From Flavobacteriaceae bacterium (GTDB lineage: Bacteria > Bacteroidota > Bacteroidia > Flavobacteriales > Flavobacteriaceae): a stretch of 64,000 nt of DNA. The stretch is taken from assembly GCA_947453885.1 (NCBI GenBank), contig CANGIF010000002.1, forward strand, positions 78,230 through 142,229, written 5' to 3'. The translations under genes and the position numbers were made by a program. Under the pieces are notes generated by a model, which had not been told where the DNA came from, searched no databases, and saw only the letters and a program-made list of their open reading frames with translations. The stretch's first letter is position 1; each line of letters begins with the position of its first letter. Positions 40,195 to 48,376 of this stretch are shown in pieces.

Positions 40195-40285
40195 TGTCAT
40201 GGCGGATAAGGTTTTGATTAAAGGGTTACTGTATTTGAAAAGTTATTTTTGATTAAAAAAAGTAGAAATCTGCGATTCAAACTTT

Positions 40286-41032
40286 TTACACCGCTGGATT
40301 TACTGGTGGTGTAGTACCGCCGTTACCGTTTCTGTGGGCTATGATGTTGGCGTAATAGCTGCGTCCGTTGTTTATGGCTTCTAATGCGGTTACAAAATAA
40401 GGACTTGGTGTGCGGCGGTTTGCCATAGTCAAACAGTATTTGGCTAGTTCTTTATAAGTAGTAAAAATGTTTTTCTTTAACAATTTGGTATTGTACACTA
40501 CGGTACTCACGGTGGTGTTTGAACGGTTGTTAAAAGTAGTTTTGAACAAATTGTTGGCTGCTTCTAGTTCGTCTATTTGCTCTATCATGTTCAACAATTG
40601 TACTAACGGCAAATGCTCGGTTGATTTTAGCCCTGCAATGTAGTTGTCAATGCCTAACGATTCTGCTTCGTAATTTTCGGTTGCCAGATTTTTATAGGTA
40701 TTGATTAAAGGTTTCAACTGGTTGTAGGCTTCTTTTTTAGCCACAACATCAGTATCGCGATAGTTGTTCCATGCACCACGAACGGCGGTTATTTTTCTAT
40801 CTCTTCGCACGTCGAGTTGCAACAACAACTCACTTTCGGCTTGGGCAACTACTTGTGCCAACGCGGCTAAATAAGTAGGCAATTGTTCTTCGAGGTCGGT
40901 GTAAATTAATTTAAATTCGGGGTCGAAACCAATGGCTAGCCCTGTGCCTTCAAAATCTAAAAAAAAGCGTCTGAGGAATTGACCTGATTCTAAATTGTGT
41001 AATAATGAGGTAATAATTGGTACTAATTTCAT
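40286..41032 (-). CDS. DUF6261-like protein
   Basis: 248 residues, predicted mainly helical, no signal peptide or transmembrane segment. Blocks such as VRRDRKITAVRGAWNNYRD and LINTYKNLATENYEAESLGIDNYI match the helical pattern of Bacteroidota DUF6261 as I recall it. The C-terminus is Gly/Pro-rich (GGTTPPVNPAV). Function unknown. Third-position GC looks higher than in its neighbours. It lies beside the 41-bp tandem repeats and the GC-rich hairpin, so it may belong to a mobile or repeat-associated gene family. Confidence 0.55.
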   Translation of the reverse strand: MKLVPIITSLLHNLESGQFLRRFFLDFEGTGLAIGFDPEFKLIYTDLEEQLPTYLAALAQVVAQAESELLLQLDVRRDRKITAVRGAWNNYRDTDVVAKKEAYNQLKPLINTYKNLATENYEAESLGIDNYIAGLKSTEHLPLVQLLNMIEQIDELEAANNLFKTTFNNRSNTTVSTVVYNTKLLKKNIFTTYKELAKYCLTMANRRTPSPYFVTALEAINNGRSYYANIIAHRNGNGGTTPPVNPAV

Positions 41033-41061
41033 GATACATCTATTTAATAGGTTAATAATGT

Positions 41062-41069
41062 CAAACGTA
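41062..41069 (-). promoter_or_regulatory. -7 element for the DUF6261-like gene
   Basis: Minus strand TACGTTTG fits TAnnTTTG, 30 bases before the ATG; no clear -33 TTG. Confidence 0.4.
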
Positions 41070-41193
41070 AGAAATTAAATAATAGGAATTGCATAAGTTT
41101 TAAAAAAAATAGTGCATTCCTTTAGCAGATTACTTTTTTATAAAAAAACCCTAATTTTTAAAAAAGCAGTTGTAAAAAAGTACCTTTTTTGTT

Positions 41194-41357
41194 CCTTGGA
41201 AGTTCCAAGAAGGAAAATAAGTAGTTTTCTGAGTCCTTGGAAGTTCCAAGAAGGAAAATAAGTAGTTTTCTGAGCCCTTGGAAGTTCCAAGAAGAAAAAT
41301 CAAACTTGTTTTTGGCTCTTGGAGTGTGGAAGCAAGAAAAATCAAATTTTTTGTACT
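41194..41357. repeat. Four 41-bp tandem repeats, each with a 15-bp palindrome
   Basis: Copies begin at 41194, 41235, 41276 and 41317, exactly 41 bases apart. The first two differ by one base, the third diverges after about 20 bases and the fourth is degenerate. Copies one to three contain CTTGGAA-G-TTCCAAG, a perfect 7-1-7 inverted repeat. The period is not a multiple of three, so the short ORFs of the track over this region are artefacts of the repeat. This is the main content of the 362-base gap between the DUF6261-like gene and the next glycosyltransferase (41033-41394). Confidence 0.9.
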
Positions 41358-41394
41358 GCATTTTTTTGCCATTCGACTTAAAAAAAACCTTTTT

Positions 41395-42516
41395 TTACTT
41401 TACAATTTTTGCGGTTACTTTTTGTAAGTAGTGCTCAAAAGTAAAGCTTTCGGCTACGGTTTGAATTGCTTTTGATTGGGCTTTCAAACTCGTTTCGCTG
41501 GCTTGAAGGGCTGTAAGTAGTACTGTTTCAAAAGGAATTGAAGCTTGTAGGTTCCAAACAAATCCATTAGTTGCATTTACATAATGCGGAATTGCGCCCA
41601 CATTCGACACCACCGGAATAACACCATAACAAGCTGCTTCGGCAATTACTTTTGGAAAACCTTCGGATAGTGATGGCAGTACTAAAAAATGGGAAGTTGC
41701 CAGCAACGTGTGTACTTGTTCTGAGTTTAGAAATCCATGAAATTGCACTTTGTTTTTTAAATAAGCAGTTGCTTTTTCATACCTAAAACGCTGTGGGCCA
41801 TCGCCAATAAAGTGGACTTTGTGGAGCAACTGCTCGGGACAATTTTGTAAGGCTTGAAGCAGCACATCCATGCCTTTGGCTTTTTCTAATCGTCCAACAA
41901 AAACAAGTGTAAACGGCGCAGTAAAGTTTTTGGCAGCGGTAATTGTCAAGCCGTTTTGAAGGTGCTGTCCCGTTAAACACGGATTTTCAAAGGAGAGACA
42001 ATGTTGGGGTTGTCCAGGCCAAGTGCCGTTTAGGGTTACATTGGTATGTTGTAAAAGTATCAAAAACTGTTTTTGAAATTTGTAGAAAAAAGGCAACGTG
42101 GCGTTGTCCCAACTGCCTGCAAACTTGTGCCACCAAACTTTTTTGGGAAACACTATTGAAAAAAGCATTGCAATAAACGCTGGATGCGAAGGCGCTCTGG
42201 TGTGAATTACGCTAGCCGTCCAAAGATGTTTGCCAATTATCCAAAACATAACGGGATAGTGTACAACTATTTTTAAAATAGCAAAAAAGCCTTTGCCTCC
42301 AATTTTTTCAAATGTCACGCATTTGATGTGCTTAGATTGTATTGCTTGCATCGTTTGGTTTGAAAGTAAATCCATTCGATTATACCCTATCCAAATTATT
42401 TCTTGAAATTTTGGGGCAATATATTCTATTTCGGCAACAACTGGGCTAAAACCAAACCACGCGCCATTGTGAAAATACATGGCCGTATCTGAGACTATAA
42501 CTAATTTTTTGTACAT
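41395..42516 (-). CDS. Glycosyltransferase family 4
   Basis: 373 residues, GT-B fold. The N-terminus (MYKKLVIVSDTAMYFHNG) begins a Rossmann half; FTLVFVGRLEKAKGMDVLLQAL and LPSLSEGFPKVIAEAACYGVIPVVSNVG carry the donor-binding E-x7-E of retaining GT4 enzymes. Probably cytosolic and membrane-associated, adding one sugar to the repeat unit. It overlaps the upstream GT by 16 bases. The DNA is less AT-rich than that of the genes around 46-55 kb, which hints that this part of the locus has a separate history. Confidence 0.85.
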   Translation of the reverse strand: MYKKLVIVSDTAMYFHNGAWFGFSPVVAEIEYIAPKFQEIIWIGYNRMDLLSNQTMQAIQSKHIKCVTFEKIGGKGFFAILKIVVHYPVMFWIIGKHLWTASVIHTRAPSHPAFIAMLFSIVFPKKVWWHKFAGSWDNATLPFFYKFQKQFLILLQHTNVTLNGTWPGQPQHCLSFENPCLTGQHLQNGLTITAAKNFTAPFTLVFVGRLEKAKGMDVLLQALQNCPEQLLHKVHFIGDGPQRFRYEKATAYLKNKVQFHGFLNSEQVHTLLATSHFLVLPSLSEGFPKVIAEAACYGVIPVVSNVGAIPHYVNATNGFVWNLQASIPFETVLLTALQASETSLKAQSKAIQTVAESFTFEHYLQKVTAKIVK

Positions 42517-43520
42517 CGGTAAATAGTCATTATTTTTTCATAATAATCTTCTTCGCCAAAATGGTAGTTGAAAATTGCTTGCATTTCAGTTGTGTCATAG
42601 TGTGTATGGGCAATTTTGTACAACCTTTCTTCCCAAGCGGATAGTTCGTAAGTAGCAATAAAAAAATCAGGATAATGTGCTTTTATTATTCGTGCCACTT
42701 CGCCGGTATCAAATGCTAAGAAAGGCAGCCCTTGAGCTAAATATTCCATTAACACTAATGGTCCAGATTCAAATTCAGAGACATGCAAACCAATTTTGGC
42801 AGCGGCTAAAATGGGTTGTACTTTATTTTGATTTTGAGAAAATTCTATATTTTGATCACTGCCGATTTGTTGTTTTAAAAGCTTGAAATAGGTTTCGTCT
42901 TGCGTTTTTCCTACTATTTGTAACGATTGTTTTAACTGTTGCGCAAGTTGAATAGCAAACAATTGTTTTTTAGCAGGTTTTATATTGGATACCAAAATCA
43001 AATCGAATTTGGGTGGTATAATAGCATCCGCCATTGGTTCTTTAATTATAATGTTTTTCAATAAAAAACACTTTTTTTTGGGAATAGATAAAGCTTTATG
43101 AGCCAAACGAATTAAATCTTTGCTAACCGCAACATATATTTTAGGCTTAAAAATACTGTTAAAAAAAAGAGGGAACTTTTTATTAGAAAAATGGTCCTGA
43201 AAAACAATAGTAGTTTGTAATCGTGTGAGAAGTGCAACTAATTTAATGTATCGATAAACATGTCTCGAATGGCAATGCAGTAGGTCGTGTTTTTTTAATT
43301 CACTATAACATTCATACATTTTAAAAAGGCTCCATTTGTTGTACCTTTTTAAAGCTTTAATTGGAATAGTCGGGTTTAAATACTGTGCCAATTCGCCTCC
43401 TTCAAGCAAGAATAAAACAGCCACTTTTTCGTTGTTTTTATTCAAAACTGTACACATATCAACAAAAACCTTCTCTGCTCCTCCTACATCGAGTTTGTCT
43501 ATAATTTGTAGTACTTTCAT
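42501..43520 (-). CDS. Glycosyltransferase family 4
   Basis: About 339 residues. The start MKVLQIIDKLDVGGAEKVFVDMC is a classical GT4 opening with GGAE for the acceptor side; FDLILVSNIKPAKKQLF and HVSEFESGPLVLMEYLAQGLPFLAF are the donor-binding part with the E-x7-E motif. Start at ATG 43520 is preferred over the TTG at 43544. Ends inside the next GT, overlapping by 16 bases. Sugar specificity is unknown. Confidence 0.86.
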   Translation of the reverse strand: MKVLQIIDKLDVGGAEKVFVDMCTVLNKNNEKVAVLFLLEGGELAQYLNPTIPIKALKRYNKWSLFKMYECYSELKKHDLLHCHSRHVYRYIKLVALLTRLQTTIVFQDHFSNKKFPLFFNSIFKPKIYVAVSKDLIRLAHKALSIPKKKCFLLKNIIIKEPMADAIIPPKFDLILVSNIKPAKKQLFAIQLAQQLKQSLQIVGKTQDETYFKLLKQQIGSDQNIEFSQNQNKVQPILAAAKIGLHVSEFESGPLVLMEYLAQGLPFLAFDTGEVARIIKAHYPDFFIATYELSAWEERLYKIAHTHYDTTEMQAIFNYHFGEEDYYEKIMTIYRCTKN

Positions 43521-43652
43521 TTTGTATTTTTTATCTAACAGCAATTCAATTAAAACTAGTGCAACAAATGTATTGATTAAAAGTAATTACTACCTCCTCA
43601 ATTTAAAAATAGCTTTCAAAATGCATGCATACAACCATTTTAAATAAATGGA

Positions 43653-44990
43653 TTATGGCATTTCTATTTTACTGCCTTCTTCCAATTTTTTACTAGCCAA
43701 TTGCCACGATTTAACTACTTGAAACAGCACCAATGGAATGGAAAATGGAAGCAATACAAAACTAAGTAGTTTTAACAGCTTGCTTTTTTTAAATTGATAC
43801 GGAATCAACGAAGGCATGACGGCATGTAGTACGTACCATTTACTCAATGTGTTGCCAAAGTACTTTCGGGTTAAATACAACACACTAGGAACAGGTCTTG
43901 GACCCAGCACTTTTTTAGGGCGCCATCCGTCCCAACTACCCATCTGTCGCAATCCGCCCTGACTCACTTTCAAATGAAGTCGTTTGGCTTTGTAATTTGA
44001 AATGTTTTTAAAGCCCGCTAAATAAGCTCTTAAACCAAATTCACCATCGCCCATTCTTTGTTTTTCAAATTGAAGATCGAAAAAACCAATTTGATTAAAA
44101 ATACTTTTTTTCAACAATACATTTCCCGTATCCAGTTGGTCACTCCATCTAAAGTAGTAATAATGTTTCGGCACAACATCGCCCACTTTACTTATGGAAA
44201 CACCAGAAGATACATCGGCTTTAAAATAGTCCAAGGTTTTTAAATGTTGTTCAATCCAGTCGCTTTCTACTCGTGAATCATCGTCGTACAACAAAATATA
44301 ATGCCCTTTTGCTGCTTGAATGGCTTCGTTTCTAGCGCGCCAAAGTGCTTTTTCTGTTTGTTGCCAAAAATGCAATTGCAATTTCCATCCTTTGTAAAAA
44401 TCTGCCTGAAAAGCATCTGTTTGATCAACTATAATAACCTCAAAATGGGTATAGGTTTGTTGTTCTAAATCCAATAAAACATCCTTCAAATATTTGTAAC
44501 GGTTCAAAGTGGGTATAACAATCGAAACTAAAGGATTCGATTGAATTAATGGACTTTCAAACGTGCTATATCGTGCATGCTGTTGTTTGTTTACTGTAAA
44601 ATCAACTCGTTTGCTCGTTCTTGATTTTACAAATGAACCGATTTCTACAAACGGATTATGTAAAGATACAATACGAACAACTAACACATAGGTAACCCAA
44701 GCGGTATGGAAATTTTTACGCAAAAAAACATATTCATCTTGAACTGGCAGGATTTCGTTTGTCCAAATAGCAGATTCAGATTGGTTGTGTTGTAATATAA
44801 CGCCTTGCTGAAATGCAGTCCAAGCAACGTCTCTTTGTTGTGCTTCTAGGCTTATGTAATTTTTATCTATACAATAGTCAATCTCCGCTAGCTCGAGTTG
44901 ATGATAGGTAGGGAAATAACAATAATCGACTTTGGGTTTCAGGTTGAAATACCAAATGGGTTTTATATATTTTAAAAAACTAAAAATCAT
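43653..44990 (-). CDS. Family 2 glycosyltransferase with an N-terminal extension
   Basis: 445 residues. Residues from about 150 hold a GT-A fold: LVSIVIPTLNRYKYLKDVLLDLEQQTYTHFEVIIVDQTD and the metal-binding LYDDDSRVESDWIE. About 150 residues precede it (MIFSFLKYIKPIWYFNLKPK...) and a hydrophobic C-terminal segment with basic flanks follows, so it probably sits on the membrane. The N-terminal extension has no family I recognise. Its first 11 bases overlap the end of the exostosin-like gene. The gap of 132 bases to the next GT contains nothing obvious. Confidence 0.82.
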   Translation of the reverse strand: MIFSFLKYIKPIWYFNLKPKVDYCYFPTYHQLELAEIDYCIDKNYISLEAQQRDVAWTAFQQGVILQHNQSESAIWTNEILPVQDEYVFLRKNFHTAWVTYVLVVRIVSLHNPFVEIGSFVKSRTSKRVDFTVNKQQHARYSTFESPLIQSNPLVSIVIPTLNRYKYLKDVLLDLEQQTYTHFEVIIVDQTDAFQADFYKGWKLQLHFWQQTEKALWRARNEAIQAAKGHYILLYDDDSRVESDWIEQHLKTLDYFKADVSSGVSISKVGDVVPKHYYYFRWSDQLDTGNVLLKKSIFNQIGFFDLQFEKQRMGDGEFGLRAYLAGFKNISNYKAKRLHLKVSQGGLRQMGSWDGWRPKKVLGPRPVPSVLYLTRKYFGNTLSKWYVLHAVMPSLIPYQFKKSKLLKLLSFVLLPFSIPLVLFQVVKSWQLASKKLEEGSKIEMP

Positions 44991-46044
44991 CTGCTAACCT
45001 TTTAATGATGCTAGCAATAGAAAGCGTTTCTTTCCATAACTTGCGGTTATTGATTTGCAATTGTACGAAATCTTCAGCAGTAATTGACGCATGAAAAGCA
45101 GTAACTCGTTCGGCAATAGTTTTTCTTTCGTTCCATTCTATCCAAACAACATGCTTTTTCCAGTTTATAGTACTTTCAAATGGCAGCATACAATCGGTGT
45201 TTACAAAAATAGGAATTTTACCCATCATCAGGGTTTCGTACAATCGAACCGAAAAATTTCCAGCTCCGCGAACACAAAGAATGTAATCTGATTCCAAAAT
45301 GTTTTGGAAATACTCTAAAGTAGATTGCGTTTCTTGTTCTTTTGTTTGAACACCAGCACGGTATTGTGATCTGTAAATAAAATTAGTTTGAAGGGTGTTG
45401 GACGATTGGTCTATAAGTTGAAGCAATTTTGCTCTATGAAAACCAGATGGAAAAAGAGGTTCCCAATCGTTCCGATTTGGTTTTTTATAAAATCTCCAAA
45501 GATTACAAAGCATAAATCTGGTAGTTTCAAAAAGCAATTTGGAAAAGTGAAGCCTAGCGTGTCCACAAAATCCGACTATTGGCACTTCTTTTTTAGGCGA
45601 AGGTTTGCAATGTTCTTGATGAAACAACAGCGGTAATTGGTCGGTTAAAGGAATATAAAACCCTTTGTTTTGTGTGGATAATTGCGATTTGAAACCACTT
45701 GGTCGCAAATAGGTAATGGTTGCAAATTCTGGAAATGCAATCCCTAAATCGCCCACTATATAACCATACGCTTTTTTGTTGTGTTTTAAGCATTGTTTGT
45801 GTAGCGCTTCTAAATGAAACTCTTTTTTTTCCTTGTAATAAAAATTAATTGCAAAAGGAATGAGTACAATTGTTGCATTTTCAATAGTGGAAACCAGTTG
45901 AAATTGATCTGGATTTAACCCCCAACTTGTTTTTAAAGTGGCATCGTTTACCCAATTTTTTTCGTTAAAAAAGGGACGTGTTAAAATGAACAACACTTTT
46001 CTGTCTTTAACTTGAAATTCAGTATGTGCTACAAATACTTTCAT
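44980..46044 (-). CDS. Exostosin-family (GT47) glycosyltransferase
   Basis: 354 residues. The part CVRGAGNFSVRLYETLMMGKIPIFVNTDCMLPFE is a near textbook exostosin signature (R-G-x-G-N-x-S-x-R-x-Y-E...G-x-I-P-x-x), as in GT47 enzymes; YRSQYRAGVQTKEQETQSTLEYFQ precedes it. In animals this family builds heparan sulfate and in plants xyloglucan and other walls; in Bacteroidota it occurs in polysaccharide loci. No signal peptide, so cytosolic. It is followed by a GT2 overlapping 11 bases, and precedes another GT by 2 bases. Confidence 0.82.
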   Translation of the reverse strand: MKVFVAHTEFQVKDRKVLFILTRPFFNEKNWVNDATLKTSWGLNPDQFQLVSTIENATIVLIPFAINFYYKEKKEFHLEALHKQCLKHNKKAYGYIVGDLGIAFPEFATITYLRPSGFKSQLSTQNKGFYIPLTDQLPLLFHQEHCKPSPKKEVPIVGFCGHARLHFSKLLFETTRFMLCNLWRFYKKPNRNDWEPLFPSGFHRAKLLQLIDQSSNTLQTNFIYRSQYRAGVQTKEQETQSTLEYFQNILESDYILCVRGAGNFSVRLYETLMMGKIPIFVNTDCMLPFESTINWKKHVVWIEWNERKTIAERVTAFHASITAEDFVQLQINNRKLWKETLSIASIIKRLADDF

Positions 46045-46046
46045 GC

Positions 46047-47219
46047 TTAATTAAAGAACGTTAGCCATTTTTTTTGTTGATTGATACTGTTGAAATTTGT
46101 TTGTACTCTTTCAATTGCGTTTTTAGAAATTGTGTTTTTTTGTTCTAAACTGAGAGCCAAAACATCCTTTATTTTTTTTGCCAAAGCTACAGAATTTCCT
46201 TTCGGAACCACAAATCCAGTTATTCCATCAACAACATTTTCTGTTAAACCTTCTGCATCGCTTACAATACATATTTTCCCCATGGCTTGAGCTTCTAAAA
46301 CCGCATTACAAAAACCTTCTTGCAAACTGTATTGAATGTACAAATCAGCAGATTCGAGTTTGTTTTTCACTTCTGTTGCTGATAGCTTTCCTAAAAAAGA
46401 AACCTGATTCGTTAATTTTAATTGATTAACAGCAAATTTTAATTTTTCAAATTCTTTTCCATCACCAATAATAGTAAAATAAAATCTTATTCCTTTTTCT
46501 TTTAGAATAAACAATGCTTCTAAAGTATATTCTAGTCCTTTTTTCCAATTTAGTCTAGCAACTGTAATTAACTGTGGAATTTGATTAGAAGTTTTTTCGA
46601 TTGATGAATTGGAAAAAAAAGAAGTATCAATCGCTGGGCATATTTTAACTATTTTATTTTCATATTTAAATCCATTTATTAGAACTAAATTTTTTATGTC
46701 ATCTGAAATCACATGAACTTTATCTACTTTTTCCCATAATAAATTATAACATTTTTTATTTTTTAACGGGTAAATTCCAATATCAAATCCTCTGAAACTA
46801 ACGCCCATTTTAGCACCAATTGCTTCAGCAACATTTTCTTTTCCAATTGCTAAAGTTCCGTATCCAAAGTGAATCCAATCCAAATTATGACCATAAAAAA
46901 CACTATTAACAATGCTGTTTTTAAGTTTTTTTGAAAACGAAATGTTATCTTTTGTATCTAATTGATACAATTTACATACTGTTGGGAAATGAAAAACAAT
47001 TGCTTTACTTAAACAAAATAAGGAATTTCGTATAATTTGCAATCTTGATCCTGATACCTTTGGTAATTGAATAACTTTATATCTGCTATTAGGTATTTCT
47101 GTACCAGGATTTATAAAAAGCAGAACAGTGTGCCCCTGTTCTTGTAATCCTTTAATTTTAGTATTAAAAAAGGTTTCAGAATAAGCCGGAACGCTGGGTA
47201 AAACAATTCCTATTCTCAT
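46047..47219 (-). CDS. Glycosyltransferase family 4
   Basis: 390 residues of GT-B fold. MRIGIVLPSVPAYSETFFNTKIKGLQEQGH is typical for the GT4 group related to colanic acid WcaL-type enzymes. PQLITVARLNWKKGLEYTLEAL and YSLQEGFCNAVLEAQAMGKICIVSDAEG carry the catalytic E-x7-E. The ATG at 47219 overlaps the TGA of the preceding GT (ATGA), so translation is coupled. Unknown sugar. Confidence 0.86.
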   Translation of the reverse strand: MRIGIVLPSVPAYSETFFNTKIKGLQEQGHTVLLFINPGTEIPNSRYKVIQLPKVSGSRLQIIRNSLFCLSKAIVFHFPTVCKLYQLDTKDNISFSKKLKNSIVNSVFYGHNLDWIHFGYGTLAIGKENVAEAIGAKMGVSFRGFDIGIYPLKNKKCYNLLWEKVDKVHVISDDIKNLVLINGFKYENKIVKICPAIDTSFFSNSSIEKTSNQIPQLITVARLNWKKGLEYTLEALFILKEKGIRFYFTIIGDGKEFEKLKFAVNQLKLTNQVSFLGKLSATEVKNKLESADLYIQYSLQEGFCNAVLEAQAMGKICIVSDAEGLTENVVDGITGFVVPKGNSVALAKKIKDVLALSLEQKNTISKNAIERVQTNFNSINQQKKWLTFFN

Positions 47220-48376
47220 TGGTTAAGCACTTTATTATACAATTCTAAAATTCCTTTAACCATTTGATATTCTGAAAACTGATTACAGATTGTAGCTCTT
47301 GCGTTGTCTCTAATTATCGCTTTCTCATTGTCTGATAAAGCAATAATTGTTTCTACTTTTTGTGCCATAGCTGCTGCATCCCTACTTTTAGTAACAAATC
47401 CATTTATTCCGTCTTGAATTACTTCTGTCATTCCACCACAGTCCGATGAAAGTACGATTGAACCAAGTGCCATAGCTTCTAAAGCTACATTAGCAATTCC
47501 TTCAGTAACACTTGGTAGTAAAAAAATTGCCGCATTTTGCATTTTCAAATTTATTGCATCAAACGACATGTATGGATGAAAAAAAACTTCTTGTTCTAAA
47601 TTCAATTGGTGGCGCAAAAAAAGTAATTCTTCCTCTTGATCTACTCCAATAATATCATATTGAAATGCAATTCCTCGCTTTTTTAATAGCGAAGCTGCTT
47701 GTAGTCCATAACGATACCCTTTTAACCAATGTGAACGTCCTACAGAAAGCAGCATTACTTTAGAACTCGAAGTACTACCATTTTTAAAAGGAAAATCTGA
47801 AAGTTGTAATCCACTATAAACAACATCCATTTTAGTAGCATCGGCATTATAAAGTAATGCTTCGTTTTTGATTGCTTTAGATACAGCATGGAAGCCGTCA
47901 ACATTTGGAAAATTGCTACGATAATTAGTAGCTAAAGTAGAATCAGCTAATGGACTGATAGTAATGTGAGTACCTCTTAAACTTACTACTATTTTACAAC
48001 CAAATTCCTTTACCCACATCCATTCAGCTATTCCTTTTACCCATTGCAAATGAAAAATGTCTGGTTTATGATATAAAACAGGGTAACATTTAGCTTTCCA
48101 ATTGATCTTGCTTCCTGTTTTTTTTGAATACAAACTGTCTAGTTTTTTTTTCTCTTTCGATTTAAAAAGCGACAATAACAAACTGTATTTCAAAATCAAA
48201 AACAGTTTAGAAACGTTGTTTGAATAAGTAATAAGTTTGCAATTTTTATTGTAATTTAAATTTTGATTTTGAATACCAAAAATATAAACAGTAACTCCTT
48301 TATTAGCAATTCCTTTAATTAAGCGCTCTATAAAAGTTGTACTTGGTGCCGTTCCAGAATAGATTGCAATTTTCAT
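47216..48376 (-). CDS. Glycosyltransferase family 4
   Basis: About 386 residues. The real start is ATG 48376, which overlaps the TGA of the upstream asparagine-synthase-like gene (ATGA), rather than the track start at 48400. VMLLSVGRSHWLKGYRYGLQA and PSVTEGIANVALEAMALGSIVLSSDCGG give the donor site. It resembles its downstream neighbour, so the two may be ancient paralogues, each adding a separate sugar. Confidence 0.86.
   Translation of the reverse strand: MKIAIYSGTAPSTTFIERLIKGIANKGVTVYIFGIQNQNLNYNKNCKLITYSNNVSKLFLILKYSLLLSLFKSKEKKKLDSLYSKKTGSKINWKAKCYPVLYHKPDIFHLQWVKGIAEWMWVKEFGCKIVVSLRGTHITISPLADSTLATNYRSNFPNVDGFHAVSKAIKNEALLYNADATKMDVVYSGLQLSDFPFKNGSTSSSKVMLLSVGRSHWLKGYRYGLQAASLLKKRGIAFQYDIIGVDQEEELLFLRHQLNLEQEVFFHPYMSFDAINLKMQNAAIFLLPSVTEGIANVALEAMALGSIVLSSDCGGMTEVIQDGINGFVTKSRDAAAMAQKVETIIALSDNEKAIIRDNARATICNQFSEYQMVKGILELYNKVLNQ

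Noticed and set aside
41194-41357. CRISPR array
   Set aside because: Copies are directly adjacent with a 41-base unit and no unique spacers, and no cas genes are in the window.
41151-41431. Short ORFs on both strands over the 41-bp repeats (73, 67 and 64 residues)
   Set aside because: Their repeated peptides come only from the tandem DNA repeat; the 41-base period shifts frame each copy and no start context or homology is seen.
41783-42176. ORFs on both strands in a glycosyltransferase gene (65 and 77 residues)
   Set aside because: Fully inside a convincing GT4 with the E-x7-E motif in its own frame.
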